From: Trichosporon coremiiforme
Lineage: Eukaryota > Basidiomycota > Tremellomycetes > Trichosporonales > Trichosporonaceae
Assembly (NCBI GenBank): GCA_039545355.1
Contig: BCJJ01000001.1
Location: 276,427 to 340,426, forward strand
Length of the DNA stretch: 64,000 nucleotides
Direction of reading: 5' to 3'
The notes beneath the pieces are model-generated. The model was not told where the DNA came from and did not search any database. It saw only the letters and a program-made list of their open reading frames with translations. The position numbers and the translations under genes were made by a program. Every line of letters starts with the position of its first letter. Position 1 is the stretch's first letter. Positions 24,205 to 35,172 of the stretch are shown here, in pieces.

Positions 24205-25424
24205 ATGATCATCGATGTCACGCCCCGGCCTCGTGCCATCCGCGCCTGGGCAGAGGGCTCAAAGGTTCCCGCCTACATCTTGGAAATGCACTCTTCTTCT
24301 CACTCCTCCTCTCGCCGCAGCCCCGACGTCGACATCGACGTCCGCCTCTACGAAGAGGCACATCCATCCACACCCACCCCTCGCCGTGGCCAAGACCGAG
24401 ATCGGCACGCCGATTAAACGGATCGAACGGCCGACACCCGGGACGACGCAGCCTGCATCCCGAAGCGCACTAAGGATCACGCTTCCACTGGCGCAACTGG
24501 CGCATCGGAACCATCGGGATCGCACTTCACCTCACGCTCGCACCCGCACGCACAGGCAGCGCAGGTGCACGCCAAGTCTTCTCGTGCGACTCGTAGTACA
24601 GCTCAAAACGCAAATCCCCGTCCGTCGTTGCGAGATCCCTCGTACTCGCCCAAAGCGGCCCCCTCGCCTCGAACTCAGCATACCGGCTACTCCCTGCGTA
24701 CCGGGCGGCCACCGTCGCTACCCCTCTCGCCGGCACCCTCGGCGCGTTCTCTCGACGTAGAGATCTTCTACGACCCGGTCGACCCGCACGGCCGCATCGC
24801 GCAGGCGCTTCTCAGCTCCGCCTCCTCGTCCTCACTCGAAGCCCTCGTTGTCCCAGGGACACCGCGCTCGAAATCTTCGAGGGTTTCCTGGAAACTCAAG
24901 CCCGGCTCCGCTCGATCGAAGAAAGTCATGAGCAAGCTCCGCACCGCACCCCCAGGCGTTGCGCCGACGCTGCACCCGAGTATCATTGCGTATCGGCAGC
25001 AGCTGGCGAAGACGAAGGGCCTGATCTCGGAGATCGCATTCGGGGAGGCGAACGACCGCGAACTGAGGCTCAAGATCCACAAGGCCTTTAGCGCCGTCGA
25101 GCCCTTCGCAGTTCTCGACCCAGAGTACACGGCTGTGCTTCAGAGTCTCGAGTACGAATCCCTGAAGCATCTCAGTGAGGACCTCGAGCGCCTCCTCATC
25201 CGCTGGCATCCCGTAAGTGAACCCGTTTGAGAAGGAAACTGGGGAGACGAAAGCACTTATGAGCTAATAGACAGGACAAGGCGCCGAAACTGCCCACGCC
25301 CCCCGAGACGCCCGATCTTAAGGAGACTGCGTCGCGACTGGGGTCGCACCCCGCGTCCGCTAGGTCAGCCGCCAGCGAAGTCCCGGCCAAGAAGGGCTTC
25401 CTCGCCAAGTTCAAATGCACTTGA
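24205..25424 (+). CDS. Unknown protein; 3' half well supported, 5' half uncertain
   Basis: The region 24452-25212 plus 25275-25424 reads as one continuous protein: Ser/Pro/Arg-rich N-terminus, then SLDVEIFYDPVDPHGRIAQ, a basic stretch, a helical segment around HPSIIAYRQQLAKTKGLISEIAFGEA and LKHLSEDLERLLIRWHP, and a C-terminal FLAKFKCT. The 62-nt intron (25213-25274, GTAAGT...CTAATAGACAG) is canonical. No ATG lies in this frame between the TAA at 24415 and about 24928, so the start must be upstream. An in-frame ATG at 24205 begins a plausible stretch (MIIDVTPRPRAIRAWAEG), but joining it needs a weak intron, for example 24386-24451 (GTGGCC...GACGCAG), which would remove the TAA in phase and give 363 aa. 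I recognise no family. A frame break or another start remains possible. Confidence 0.45.
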
Positions 25425-25852
25425 GCTGCCGGTCAGCGGGGACTAGCTGCTGTGAGCAGCTCACGGCGTCGCGACTGCCCGCGCGCCTGCGACGGCCGTT
25501 GTATCTCATTCCCATCTCCCCATATCATCTCATCGATCCCATCCCGTAACTCCATCTCTCATCTCGTGTCTCCAGCTTGTGTTCGTTACCGTTGCATCAG
25601 TACTCTATAGATAAACCTGTTCTCTGCACAGATATTCTCAACCGCAACATCCTCACCGCAGTCGAGGCTGAGGTGTGCACTGCACGTGAAAAAGCTCAAA
25701 AAGTCGTGCGATTCTGCACGATGCGATGGTGCAATGGGGGAAATTCGTTTACCCGAGCCGCTCCTCGTGCTCAAGCTCATGAGCAGGAACTTCAGGGAAC
25801 CCTCAGCGCGCTGATTTTCATTGGTAGCCGGAGCGCCAAGTCTAAGGGAAGA
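25425..25852. other. Gap between convergent genes, no gene seen
   Basis: Presumed 3' UTRs of the unknown plus-strand gene and the minus-strand aminotransferase. I see nothing else. Confidence 0.4.
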
Positions 25853-27950
25853 TTACAAGTCCAGGGCCTTCGCGAGGCGCTGTAACGCCAGTTCCAACGT
25901 GGGCCTGTCGAGCGAGAATGTCACGCGCAGCCAGCCAGGCTCGGGGTGGTGGTACGCGCCGCCCATGCCCTGGATGTCAGCTGCCACTGCTGTATGTAGC
26001 TTGAACGAGAATGTCACAACTTGGTCGCAGCCTTGTCGCAAAATGGAGGAAACCGATGGAGAAGGAGGATGGAACGGAGTGGTGGGTGGTCTGGAGGGAG
26101 AGTTCGTGACAGTGGCAGAAAGGAAGGGATGGGGACAGTGCGAGAACGCGCAGGGGAGACAGCAGTGGAGGCGCGATTGAGACAGGAAGACAGCAAGACG
26201 AGACATCAGACGATGGCTTGTATGCGTTTCGTTACTCGTGCCAGATCCACTGGAATCAACAAACCACGAGATCCGCCGGCCGCCGTGTTCCGCGCCACAA
26301 GTCGTGCACACATCACAGCGGGCATTGAGCTTCGGTGCGATCGGTGCGCGTCGCGGATCTAGATCTGCGAAGCTCGGTCCGCTCTTCCGTCCTTCCTCGA
26401 ACACATCTGTTCCCCGTGCTCGCCCTCCCCCGCATGCATCACCTTCTTCCAACCGACTCCATTCTTCCAGCATCGACTAGTCGTTGACTCACCACAAGCA
26501 CTCCACACGGCACGCTCTTGATTGCAATGTCCTTCTCGTCCTCAAAGGTCTTGATGTTGAGCCGCTCGCGCACGTCGACGAGCATGAAGTGTCCCGCGTT
26601 GCTCTGCTGCGGCTTCATGCCGCGGTCCTCGAACCACTTCCTCATGAACGCGGCCGAATCAGCGAGGCGGCGCTGGTTCTCGCCGATCAGCCTCTTGAAC
26701 GCTTTGTCATCGTTCAAGAGGGCCGACACGAGGCAGTCGGCCGGCGACGAAACTGGAGGTCAGCTCAAAGCACCTTGGTATTTAACTGGAGACCCACCCT
26801 TCATGAGGAACACGCTCTGCATCATGCACCGCAGCAGGAAGGGGTTGTGCTGCGAGATGACTGCTCCGAGGCGGAAGCCGTTGATCCCAAAATCCTTGCT
26901 GAACGAGTACACGATGTGCAGCCTTGAGCGGTCAAACTTCTTGCCCGTCTCCTTCTCGACGTCCAGGGACAACATGCTGATGAACGGGGGCGCATCGGGG
27001 ATGTCTGCCGTCAGCTTGCATGAACCACTTTCAAGCTTAACGTACTCGGATTGTCGAACACGGACAGGGCATAGATCTCGTCCGAGATCAGGTGCAGGTC
27101 ATGCCGCTCGCAGAAGAGCCCGTACGCCGCCAGCGTCTCGCGGTCATAAGTCCGCCCGTAAGGGTTGTGCGGCGAGCAGAGCATGACGGCGCGGACGGTG
27201 ATGCCGTCCCTCTCTGCGCGCTCGAGTTCCTGCTCGAGGTGCACATCGACCTCGCGCGGCGTGAAGACGTCCTCGAGTGGGATCGGGGCGGGGAGAATCT
27301 TGGCCCCAGAGCGCGCGACCATGTTCACGTCGAAGCCGTTGTAGTGCGGGCCAGCGAGGAGGACGCCCTCTCCCGGATCGAGCAGGGCTGCGATCAGCTG
27401 GTCGAGCACGCTACTCGCGCCCGGGCCCGAGACGATGTCGTCCGGCTTGACTGGTTGAAGAGGGGCAAAGTTATCGTTCCACATTTTGGCGATGGCGGAG
27501 TGCAGGCGCCGCGACCCGCTCGACTGCGTGCCGTACGTCAGGTCGTAGGGCTGGAGCTCCTTGATCGCCCCTTTGAAGTACTCCAGGTACTCGTGCGTCA
27601 GAAGCGTGTTCTCCGCGATGCCGAGGTTGATGAGCCCGTCCGGGTTCTCGTCCTTGTCGTACGCTGGGGTCAGCTGAGGAATCGTTCTCCTGAAATCGCT
27701 AAAGCTGGTCGTCTGCCTCACAGTTGCGAATGATCAGGTCCAGCTTCTCCCCAATCTCCTGCACCGGGTTCGCCTGCGCGCGCTTGCTCAGCCGGCAACC
27801 CTTGTACGCCGCCTGCTCGTCCTCGAACAGGCCCGTCACGGCCGCATTCCGAATCGGGAGCGAGGCGGACGCAGACGGCGCCGGCTTCGCCTTCTCGACC
27901 TCGTGCAGCGTCGTGCTCGCCAGGTTCTCCGAGAGCTCGTCGGTCGTCAT
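25853..27950 (-). CDS. PLP-dependent aminotransferase class I/II (ACC synthase-like)
   Basis: Exons from the 5' end: 27722-27950, 27046-27663, 26798-27004, 26493-26752 and 25853-25969, giving 476 aa. The N-terminus reads LSKRAQANPVQEIGEKLDLI, then DGLINLGIAENTLL, a start typical of 1-aminocyclopropane-1-carboxylate synthase-like fungal aminotransferases. Fold landmarks: YGTQSSGSRRLHSAIA, GASSVLDQL with AGPHYNGFD (cofactor phosphate/aromatic region), CSPHNPYGR (pyridine-ring Asn/Pro), ISDEIYALSVFD (Asp/Tyr), and SFSKDFGINGFRLG with the Schiff-base lysine near residue 319. The C-terminus GMGGAYHHPEPGWLRVTFS carries the substrate-carboxylate arginine. Actual substrate unknown; many fungal members do not make ACC. 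The last intron (25970-26492, 523 nt) is about ten times the local norm. The other introns are canonical. Confidence 0.82.
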
Positions 27951-28550
27951 GGTGGTCGTGGGGTGTCGTTCAGATGGAAAGTGTAAAATAGTCGAAAGTC
28001 GTTGATAGGCGAGAGTTAGGTTCCAGAGGACGAGTTCGGTGCAATGTCGAAATTCCAATGTTACCCACAACAGACGCACGACATCGAGTAATGGTGGAGT
28101 GGGCGTCGGAGTTGCCCGGCCGGACGGGCGGGCGTCAGTGGCGATCACGTGATGGGCACCTTCTATGACGAGCTCAGTGCGGGAGATTGCGGCGTCTTAT
28201 CTCAGCGTCTCACTGGATCAGCAGGCTTGCGCACCGCGTAGTGCATGCAGCTCAGACGTCTGTTAATGGGCTAAGGGTTGCTGGAAGCGCTTGTAGCGTT
28301 CAGTGGCTAAGTTGCCGAGACTTGCGCGGCTCGTGAGATCATCGAAGCCCGAAATAGCCTGGACGGCTTCGGCTTGTTGCCTCGGCGAATTCGTGGACGG
28401 TCAAGCAGTGAGTGCTGAGATGCCGCGTTCATCATCGGGGCGCGCCTCAGCTCACCTCCTCGTATAGGGGGCGTGAAACATTCGTGCACTGCAAGTTGAA
28501 CGTCATCTGAGTCCAAACACTATTGCGACCCCGTACTCTCGTGTGATCAT
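27951..28550. other. Aminotransferase promoter side and flank of the intron-dense locus
   Basis: No recognisable gene. GTGAGCTGAGG at 28446-28456 (minus strand) could be one further donor of the intron-dense transcript described at 28551-31400. Confidence 0.35.
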
Positions 28551-31400
28551 GAGCGGCTGGTCGTCAGCTCGTAATCCAGGTTGGTACGGCAGCTGACCAA
28601 ACACGCTCCGAACAAGACAGGACGTCAGTTTGTTACTAGACTCTGCACAGCTGACCTTCTTGCTGGCTGTGTCCACAGCAGCAGTGGCGCCCGGAGGAGA
28701 CGAGGAACGGGCTGGTTGTGTGCTAGAGTTCTCCGAAATCTAACCTCATCTTGTTGCTGGTCCCTCGCGCGAGTCTGTCCCTTGAGATCAGCCGTTACCT
28801 AGGGGATCTAGTTTGAACTGAACGTGAGCTAAGAGCAACCGTCTCCAGAGCTCACATCGTCACTGGCAATAGCCTGTCCTTTCATCCCGGTCTTCGAACA
28901 GCGTTCGCATGATGGCGTAGTCGACGAGCAGCGCCGTGCCAACTCTGGAGTGAGCTATGCTTCTCGTCCACATAGCTCACCAGGGATCTCGAGAAGAATC
29001 CTAGCCATAGCGACTGTGTACCAGGACTGAGAGTCAGCTTTGCAGACTCGCCACGCAGCTCACTCCCATGGCCGTGTGGCCCTGAATCAATGGAGCGTGC
29101 TGGTCGTTAGCTCGTGTACGATGACGTGGCAGCTCACGGAGCCACGGCGGCTGGAAGTTAACTTATACGACTGGCTCTTCGACAGCTGACGTACCTTCTT
29201 CTCTCCAATTATGCGCCAAGCGTGAAGTTAGGAGGGAGGCTGGTGGTTAGCTGTTCAGCACGACGACCCAGCTCACAGGTTAATGCTGCGGTCTGGATGT
29301 CAGTTTTCGAGAGGCGCGGAAAGCTGCCTCGCCTCCTCTCCCATTTACCAGATTACTGGGCGAAAGACACTGATCCACCTGCTGATTGTCAGCTACCACT
29401 GTACGACTTTTAACAGCTCAGGCGTCACTGGCCGCATACAGACCGGGCACCTTGTAAACCAGCATCTTGGTGCCGGACGCAGGGCGTGATGGAACTGAAG
29501 CGCTATTGTCTGGAATGGCCATACTGGGATGAGCTCAAGTCTCACAGCCTGAAAGCTCACCTTGTACCGGGGATGCCATCAAGCCACGGAGAGCGTTTCC
29601 GATCTGGTGGTCAGCTTGCGCAGACCACTGCCGAAGGTACACGCAGCCGGATTTTGGTATGTCCTGACTTGCGTCGATGGCTCGTGATGGTGTTTTCGGT
29701 TTGCCTGGACGTTAGCTGGTTGATTCTGATGATACAGCTTACTGTCTAGAGCGCGAGGTCGTCAAATGCTGGAAGTCAGCTCGACGCAGCTTCGGAAGCG
29801 GACTTGGAGGACTGGTCGTCAGCTTTGGCCCTCATCCAGACAGCTTACTGGCTCAGCCGGCCAGCCTGCTTCAGGTAGGCCCGTCTACTAGCTCGTAGAA
29901 TGCCTCACTGGTGAAACTGCCTGTCAGCGTGGGCTCTAACCGAACAGCTCACGGTATGCATGGCCGCCGAATTCTTCGCATGAGTCGAATGGCGGCGAGA
30001 AGTCCGTTCAGTCACGGAGGACGAATTCACGAAGGACCGGCAGGGGCGTGGACTGGGGGAGGACTGCGTGTCAGCCCTAGAGCACAGCACCGTTTGGCAA
30101 GCTTCTCACCCTGAGCGCACATGCATGCAGTGCGGAACACTGGGAATCAGCTACGTTGCAAGCGCAATAGCTCACCTCACCTGTCGGTGCAGTCGAGCCA
30201 GATCGCCGGAAGAAGACAGGGTTGATGGGTGTTGGTTGCCACTGGGAGACGGCCAAGCGTCGACGATGAGTGATGGACAAATTAAGGATGGAGGCAACCT
30301 TAGCTCCAGCTTTTAAACCTACACCACGCTTCTGAAGACAGAGTGCTGTGTTTTCCAGGAGATTCCAAGTGGTGCAGAGTCCGGTGAGGAGGGTGCACAG
30401 GCGAAGAAAGACCTTGCACCCTCGCCGCCTTCTGAACCAGGCTTTCAGCATACGCACCCCTGTGTGTCTGCAAGACGGAAGGCGTAGGAGCAGAGGAACC
30501 ATGAAGGGCTTGATGTAGTGTCCGCAGCTGGTGTGTAGCTCCCTCGCCCGCGTCGAGCGACTCCTGGCACCGACTGCCTTCACACTCCCATCAATCTGAA
30601 ACAGTTGCCGCTCCTCAGGGAAGGCCGTGCGTCCTCAGTCAGATGCCACAAGATACGCAGATAGCATGAGAGCCGAGGGAGCCTTATTGTGCAGCCCCTC
30701 AACAGACCTGCGTGTTTGTACCTGTCGCCCCGCCAGCGTGCACACGCCCTGTCCAGCTGCAAGGGTCTGGGAGGTGGGTAGGTCAAAGCTCACCGAGAGA
30801 CTCAATAATGAATGAACCGAGATAACGAACCTTAGACCACTGAGGGACTCTCCGCACCAGAGTTCTAGAACAATGATGATCAGCTGTACGGCCATCAAGC
30901 CTTCGCCACTCAAATCACGCGCCTCGTGCATCGAGGTGTGACCGTAACGGGGATGAACAACAAGTTCCTCTGCGTTGCTGGCCGACACAAGCGGACGCTT
31001 CCCTTTGGCGGTTGACGTGGCTTGTCCGACACTGGCCTCACAGGGCTCCCATGGGCGCACACAGATCCAGCCACCAACTCGAGGGCGTAAGAGAGCGGAG
31101 GAGCTCAGAGGTGTCGCGGCAGTGTGGCAAGTGTCTTGGCGGTGCCAGAAAGCACGCAGCTGTGTGTTCGGCCTGTCCATCAGGCTTCGGGGGCATGTCT
31201 CTTTGGGGGTGAGTGCAACGGCGGAGGCTGAGTTCACGACGGCGACGGACTCTGATGGACAGGTGCGTCGTGGCCAGTGTGTCCTCACGCCCCCCTGCTC
31301 TTGCATGGTCACTGTATCCCCCTCATTCGCATTTTCACTTCCTCTCCTTCCCATTATCCTCCAACAATCCCTTTCTTGATTCACCTTCCCATCTCCCAAG
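28551..31400 (-). other. Intron-dense spliced transcript of unknown nature (at least 15 mini-introns)
   Basis: On the minus strand I count canonical introns at 30140-30175, 30064-30109, 29917-29952, 29812-29848, 29705-29742, 29604-29640, 29524-29560, 29382-29428, 29293-29348, 29240-29276, 29151-29194, 29100-29137, 29027-29063, 28945-28980 and 28818-28855. Possible extra ones lie at 30757-30793, 29769-29803 and 28557-28597. Nearly all are 36-47 nt, begin GTGAGCT or GTAAGCT, and end (A)GCTGAC/AGCTAAC/AGCTCAC + 3-5 nt + AG. The intervening exons are only about 8-125 nt. Several chain in frame: 28856-28944 read from the alternative acceptor CCAGAG joins 28981-29026 and 29064-29099 into an open, protein-like tail ending at a TGA. 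Others (29849-29916) contain stops in all frames. It may be a highly split fast-evolving gene, a decayed gene, or a spliced non-coding RNA. No family is recognised. Confidence 0.55.
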
Positions 31401-31517
31401 TTATCCTTGACAGCTTAGATTTTTCGACTTAGCAGTGGCCAAAGGGTTTAACAGAGCGCTCCCAAGTAAGTAGCACTTGCGCCACCTCATCATCACCAGT
31501 GCTGATGGTAGCTTGCC

Positions 31518-33564
31518 ATGTCGGATCCACCGGCGTTGCCTCCTTGTGGAGGTGACGCTCCTAGTGAAAGGGACTATCAAAGTGAATTGGACGCCATCTT
31601 CACCCAGACGGCTGAGTTGGAGGTCATGGCGGAAGCTCGCAACGTCTCCGTTACCGACCTGGTGGCAGAGTACGACCGGAGCACTTACCAGCTTCAGTGG
31701 CCGCGACACCCGCCGCCCTTGCATCCTCCCGTTGAATGGCCTGTGCCTCCTCCCGCTCTGGCTGGGCCCCGCGCAGCGGGGGAGAATTTCGCCATCGAGG
31801 CCACTGCCTTGCAGAACCGCATCCAGAACCTCAACTCCACCCGGGACATCGCCTACGGCTTGGGCCGCCTCCCTCAACCCTTCGCAACCGTTCATCCCAG
31901 GTGGCTTTCGGAACCGCGTGGATTTGAGTACCATGCCATCCTCATTGGCGGCCCTGCTCTCGGCAACATGGTCGGTGACTCTGAGCGTAGCCTCACTGCC
32001 GCCGTTGAGGGGGTAGCGGAGAGGGAGCGCACCGGTGCTCCCGATGCTCCCGCTCCCGCCCTCAACGCTCGGTTCTTGGACTCAGACTCGAGCTCGTCCA
32101 AATCTGAGTCCGAGGAGACCGAGGATGAGTCGACTATCGTCGATGTCGAACACGAGTCCCCCCTGACCGATTTGTCGGACTCGTCTGGGTCAGATAGTGG
32201 AGGCATGACTACCAATCAGCCTCAGCCTCAGACTCCCTGCGACTTTGGTGACAGCTCTGACCCGCCTGGAGTGTCTCATGTTGTGATGGTGGGCACGGCC
32301 GCACGGCCTGCCGGGTCGGTTGACAACCCTTCTGAGCTAACTTCGCAGCACGCTGATTCTCATCGGGTGTATCCGGCTGCTGGCTCTTCAGCACCCAGGT
32401 CTGCGCCAGCTGGGTCCGGTGCTGCGCACGCTGCTGTTGGATCTGCTGCTACACATGGGGCGTTAGTTGCTTCTGGCTCTGGTCCCCCTCTTGTTGGTCC
32501 CACTGGTTCTGCTGCTGCTGGTGCTGTGCACGCAGTGGTTGGCCCCACTGTGCCTGTTCCTACTGCTCCAGCTACGGCCCGCCAGGTGCCCAACCACCAG
32601 ACAGGCCGGGGAACTTCCAGACATGAAGCTGTGGCCGACGCAGTTGACGCTGGAGCTTCTGCCTCAACCGGCTCTGCTGCGTCTTCGCAAGGACAGAGAG
32701 AGCTTAAGCGCGGTCTTGATGACAACCCCCAACTTTCCCTCGACAACAACCCGGGCCCAAGCACCAAACCTCGACTTCGCAGGCTGCCGGTGCAGGACCG
32801 CTCCCAGGCTCAACGCCTGCCTGCTCAACGTCCTCTTCCCGCCCAGTACCAGCCTTCGCCACAGCCTCGGCTTCAGCCTCCACAGGATCTTCGAGGCTTA
32901 CAAGCCGTCGCCGGCGCGACAGCTATGACCCAGGTTCCCCAAGTGCAGGTTGAGCCTCCGACTCCTGTTCGGCCAGACGGGCTGCCTGGCCTTGGCCCGG
33001 CTGGGGGACTGCCTCTGGCTGAATCTCAACTCTGGGCGGGGGAGATGGGAAAGCATTATCGGGCGGTGCTCCTGGAGAACGTGAGCAACATGTGGATGAC
33101 CATCGACAGCCGGAACGGCTGTCTGTACGTGAACGGCCAATGTGGTGAGCGCACGTTTGTCACGCGTGTCGAGTACCGCAACATCAAGGGGATCAAGGTG
33201 AGTGTCCTTGCAGCTAGAAGCGTGCACCAAGCTTAGCTAACGTTAGCGCACCGAAACGAACGGCTTCTTCCGCTTCGACATCCGCACCCACGCTGACTGC
33301 GACGCACAAGTGGCCATCACCAACGACGTGTCTAAAACCTGGTACTCTGCAGTGTACCGCGGACCGATCACGCTTTGGGAGAGCAAGCACGTGAGGTGCC
33401 GTAACAGAGGACGAACTGACACGCAGTCTTCTCACATCCGCCACTTCCATGCGTTCATGCTCGACCTGGCGAAATACGTCGAGCACTTTTGGGAGGTCAA
33501 CAGCGCTATAACGTCCGCTAAGCAGGCTTCGCAGCCTGTCTACCAGAACTACACCTGGCAGTAG
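31518..33564 (+). CDS. Unknown 653-aa protein with low-complexity middle
   Basis: Exons 31518-33197, 33247-33390 and 33427-33564. The two introns (49 and 36 nt) are canonical (GTGAGT...GCTAACGTTAG; GTGAGG...ACTGACACGCAG). N-terminal part (1-150): acidic and helical (DAIFTQTAELEVMAEARNV), then a proline-rich segment and WLSEPRGFEYHAILIGG. Residues about 190-230 are a Ser/Glu/Asp tract (DSDSSSSKSESEETEDES). Residues 230-500 are Ala/Gly/Pro/Gln-rich and probably disordered. The C-terminal 150 residues look globular: HYRAVLLENVSNMWMTIDSR, GFFRFDIRTHADCDAQVAI, TWYSAVYRGPITLWE and HFHAFMLDLAKYVEHFW. I recognise no family. The even frame across three exons makes it a real gene. The domain of interest is the C-terminal block. 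Confidence 0.7.
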
Positions 33565-33756
33565 TGAGGCGGGAATCGGTTGGTGGCGTGAGGGCGGAGT
33601 TTTGGGTTTTCAGCAAAAAACACACCAAAATAACAAAAAAAAGGACTCGAATCCATGAACAAGTGGCTGTTCCACCGTTTACTTGCGATAAACCACCGAC
33701 GACGACTTCTGCTTGACGGCTGGACATCTTTTTAATCGATTCATTTATCGCGTACC

Positions 33757-33832
33757 TGTTGTTGCTGTTGTTGCTGTTGTTGCTGTTGTTGCTGTTGTTG
33801 TAACTGTGTTGTTGTTGTTGTTGTGTGTGCTT
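33757..33832. repeat. (TTG/CTG)n trinucleotide microsatellite
   Basis: About 75 bp of TTGTTGCTG triplets, interrupted once by TAACTGTG, in the 3' flank of the 653-aa gene. It lies outside the called coding sequence. Confidence 0.9.
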
Positions 33833-33880
33833 CCCTCACATCGTACGTTGCCAACATAGGCAGAATCCGAGTTCATCACG

Positions 33881-34399
33881 CTAACATGCAGTGTATGGCC
33901 GCGCTGGAACTGCAAGGCTTGTACTGGCCTTCGTGGGGGCTAGTGCTTGTGTCGGCGTAGTCCTTGTGGCTCTGGTCCTTTGGTCCAGGGCCTCCTTCGC
34001 TTTGAGTACATGGCGGGCTCGTTGGACTGTCCGATCTTGGGCCGACACCAACCACTCCCTGATGGAGCAGGGCCCGCCTGTGACCCTGGCGCTCCGGGGA
34101 CTCGTAAACAAGTACGCAGGCGTGGCTTCAGACCAAGCCCAGCTGCTGTGGAGTACCTCGCGCTTCTCGTACTGCGCGTTCGGACACGAGCCAATACCCT
34201 GACGTTTGGCCAGAGTCACATCGTGCGCCTGCACAACTTCGTAGACTGTGTTACCCAGGCGCATTGTGTCCCCCCTCGGGGCGGTCTCCAGCCACGAATG
34301 CAGCTCCTGATGCTGTTGGGGGTGGAGATCAGCGTCTCGCTCGACTGCCATGCCGAGGGTGACGGGTAGAAGTGTAATGAGGGTATGGAAGGGGAGCAT
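33881..34399 (-). CDS. Secreted protein paralogue A with divergent C-terminus
   Basis: 172 aa in one exon. The N-terminus is a signal peptide (MLPFHTLITLLPVTLGMA). A propeptide follows, then the dibasic site LAKRQG (Kex2-type), then GSCPNAQYEKREV and SWAWSEATPA. Residues 1-100 align without gaps to the product at 46703-47404 (LAKRQGTGSCPNAEYRKTEV). After ATPA the two are unrelated: this copy continues with a basic, cysteine-poor tail ending PARPYTAC, while the other has a long cysteine-rich domain. The ATG at 34399 is preferred over 34477 because a TATAAAAG box lies 87 bp upstream, the same spacing as in the second copy (84 bp). The tail may be a degraded or replaced mature domain. Function unknown. 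Confidence 0.6.
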   Translation of the reverse strand: MLPFHTLITLLPVTLGMAVERDADLHPQQHQELHSWLETAPRGDTMRLGNTVYEVVQAHDVTLAKRQGIGSCPNAQYEKREVLHSSWAWSEATPAYLFTSPRSARVTGGPCSIREWLVSAQDRTVQRARHVLKAKEALDQRTRATRTTPTQALAPTKASTSLAVPARPYTAC

Positions 34400-34485
34400 G
34401 ATGACTAGGAGAGAAGGAAAGTGGAGGGATGCGAAGAGTCGGAAAACTACAAGGCTCTGAGAGTGAACGAAGCTCATTGACTTGA

Positions 34486-34493
34486 CTTTTATA
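34486..34493 (-). promoter_or_regulatory. TATA box of secreted paralogue A
   Basis: TATAAAAG on the minus strand, 87 bp before the ATG at 34399. Position and form match the TATATAAG of the second copy. Confidence 0.6.
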
Positions 34494-34499
34494 CCCCAT

Positions 34500-35172
34500 T
34501 GTCACCCCATTTCAAGTCTCACAGCCCACGATCGGCTCAGTAGGCGCCTACTTCTTCGGCCGCACAACACATGACCAGCAGCCGAGCAGACGGTCATCGC
34601 CTAGCTGCCGTGTTCCTCGGACTGCCTCTCCGACACCAACTAGCTTAGTGCCCGTGGCAAGTGGCCCGCAATCTGCGTATCGGAGTCCGCTGTGAGCGTG
34701 GGTCACATAGACCACCTCTAACAGCACGATGAATTATCGCTGACTGCCTGATATCTAGTCAATGACAGCTGCTGCTGCTGTCACGTTCGTGCTAGCCGGG
34801 CTTATCTGCCCGCAATGCGGGCACTATCGAAGGGCCATGCGCAGCATGTGATGATCAGGGGGCCAAACACTTGGTTTTCCCGCCCCGTCCGAGGCTAACC
34901 CGCACATGACCGAATCCACGCCTGTCCAGCTGTCCATTCTAGGCATGCCGCGAGCTTGAATCTGCCCTGCATTGAGGCTACACTTCCCAGGCTAAGTGCA
35001 GTTATGACGTTGAGGTTGACACAACACGACTCGTCGAGGTAACGGTGGCGTCGACCGCAACCCTGACGATGTCATCTGTCCCTTCTCCTACTCGACCGTC
35101 TTCCCCAAAACGTCCCAAAAAGTCAAGGAACTGCTTTCACAGCCTCTTGCGGCACGCAGGAGCGCCAACACA
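34500..35172. other. Gap between paralogue A and tRNA-Thr
   Basis: No gene, repeat or RNA recognised. It holds the promoter side of paralogue A. Confidence 0.4.

Noticed and set aside
28400..30200. snoRNA host gene explanation for the mini-intron array
   Set aside because: Introns of 36-47 nt are too short to contain a snoRNA, and I found no series of C and D boxes.
28400..30200. Introner-like (copy-number) origin of the mini-introns
   Set aside because: Only the ends are shared; interiors are unrelated, so recent copying is not supported.
30635..31399. 254-codon minus-strand frame
   Set aside because: Starts on a non-ATG codon, no family; contains a GTGAGCTTTG...CTTGCAG 37-nt element that suggests it is part of the spliced locus rather than one ORF.
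33640..33720. tRNA-like fragment (GGATTCGAGTCC on the minus strand)
   Set aside because: T-arm does not pair over five bases and no D-arm or acceptor arm can be drawn.
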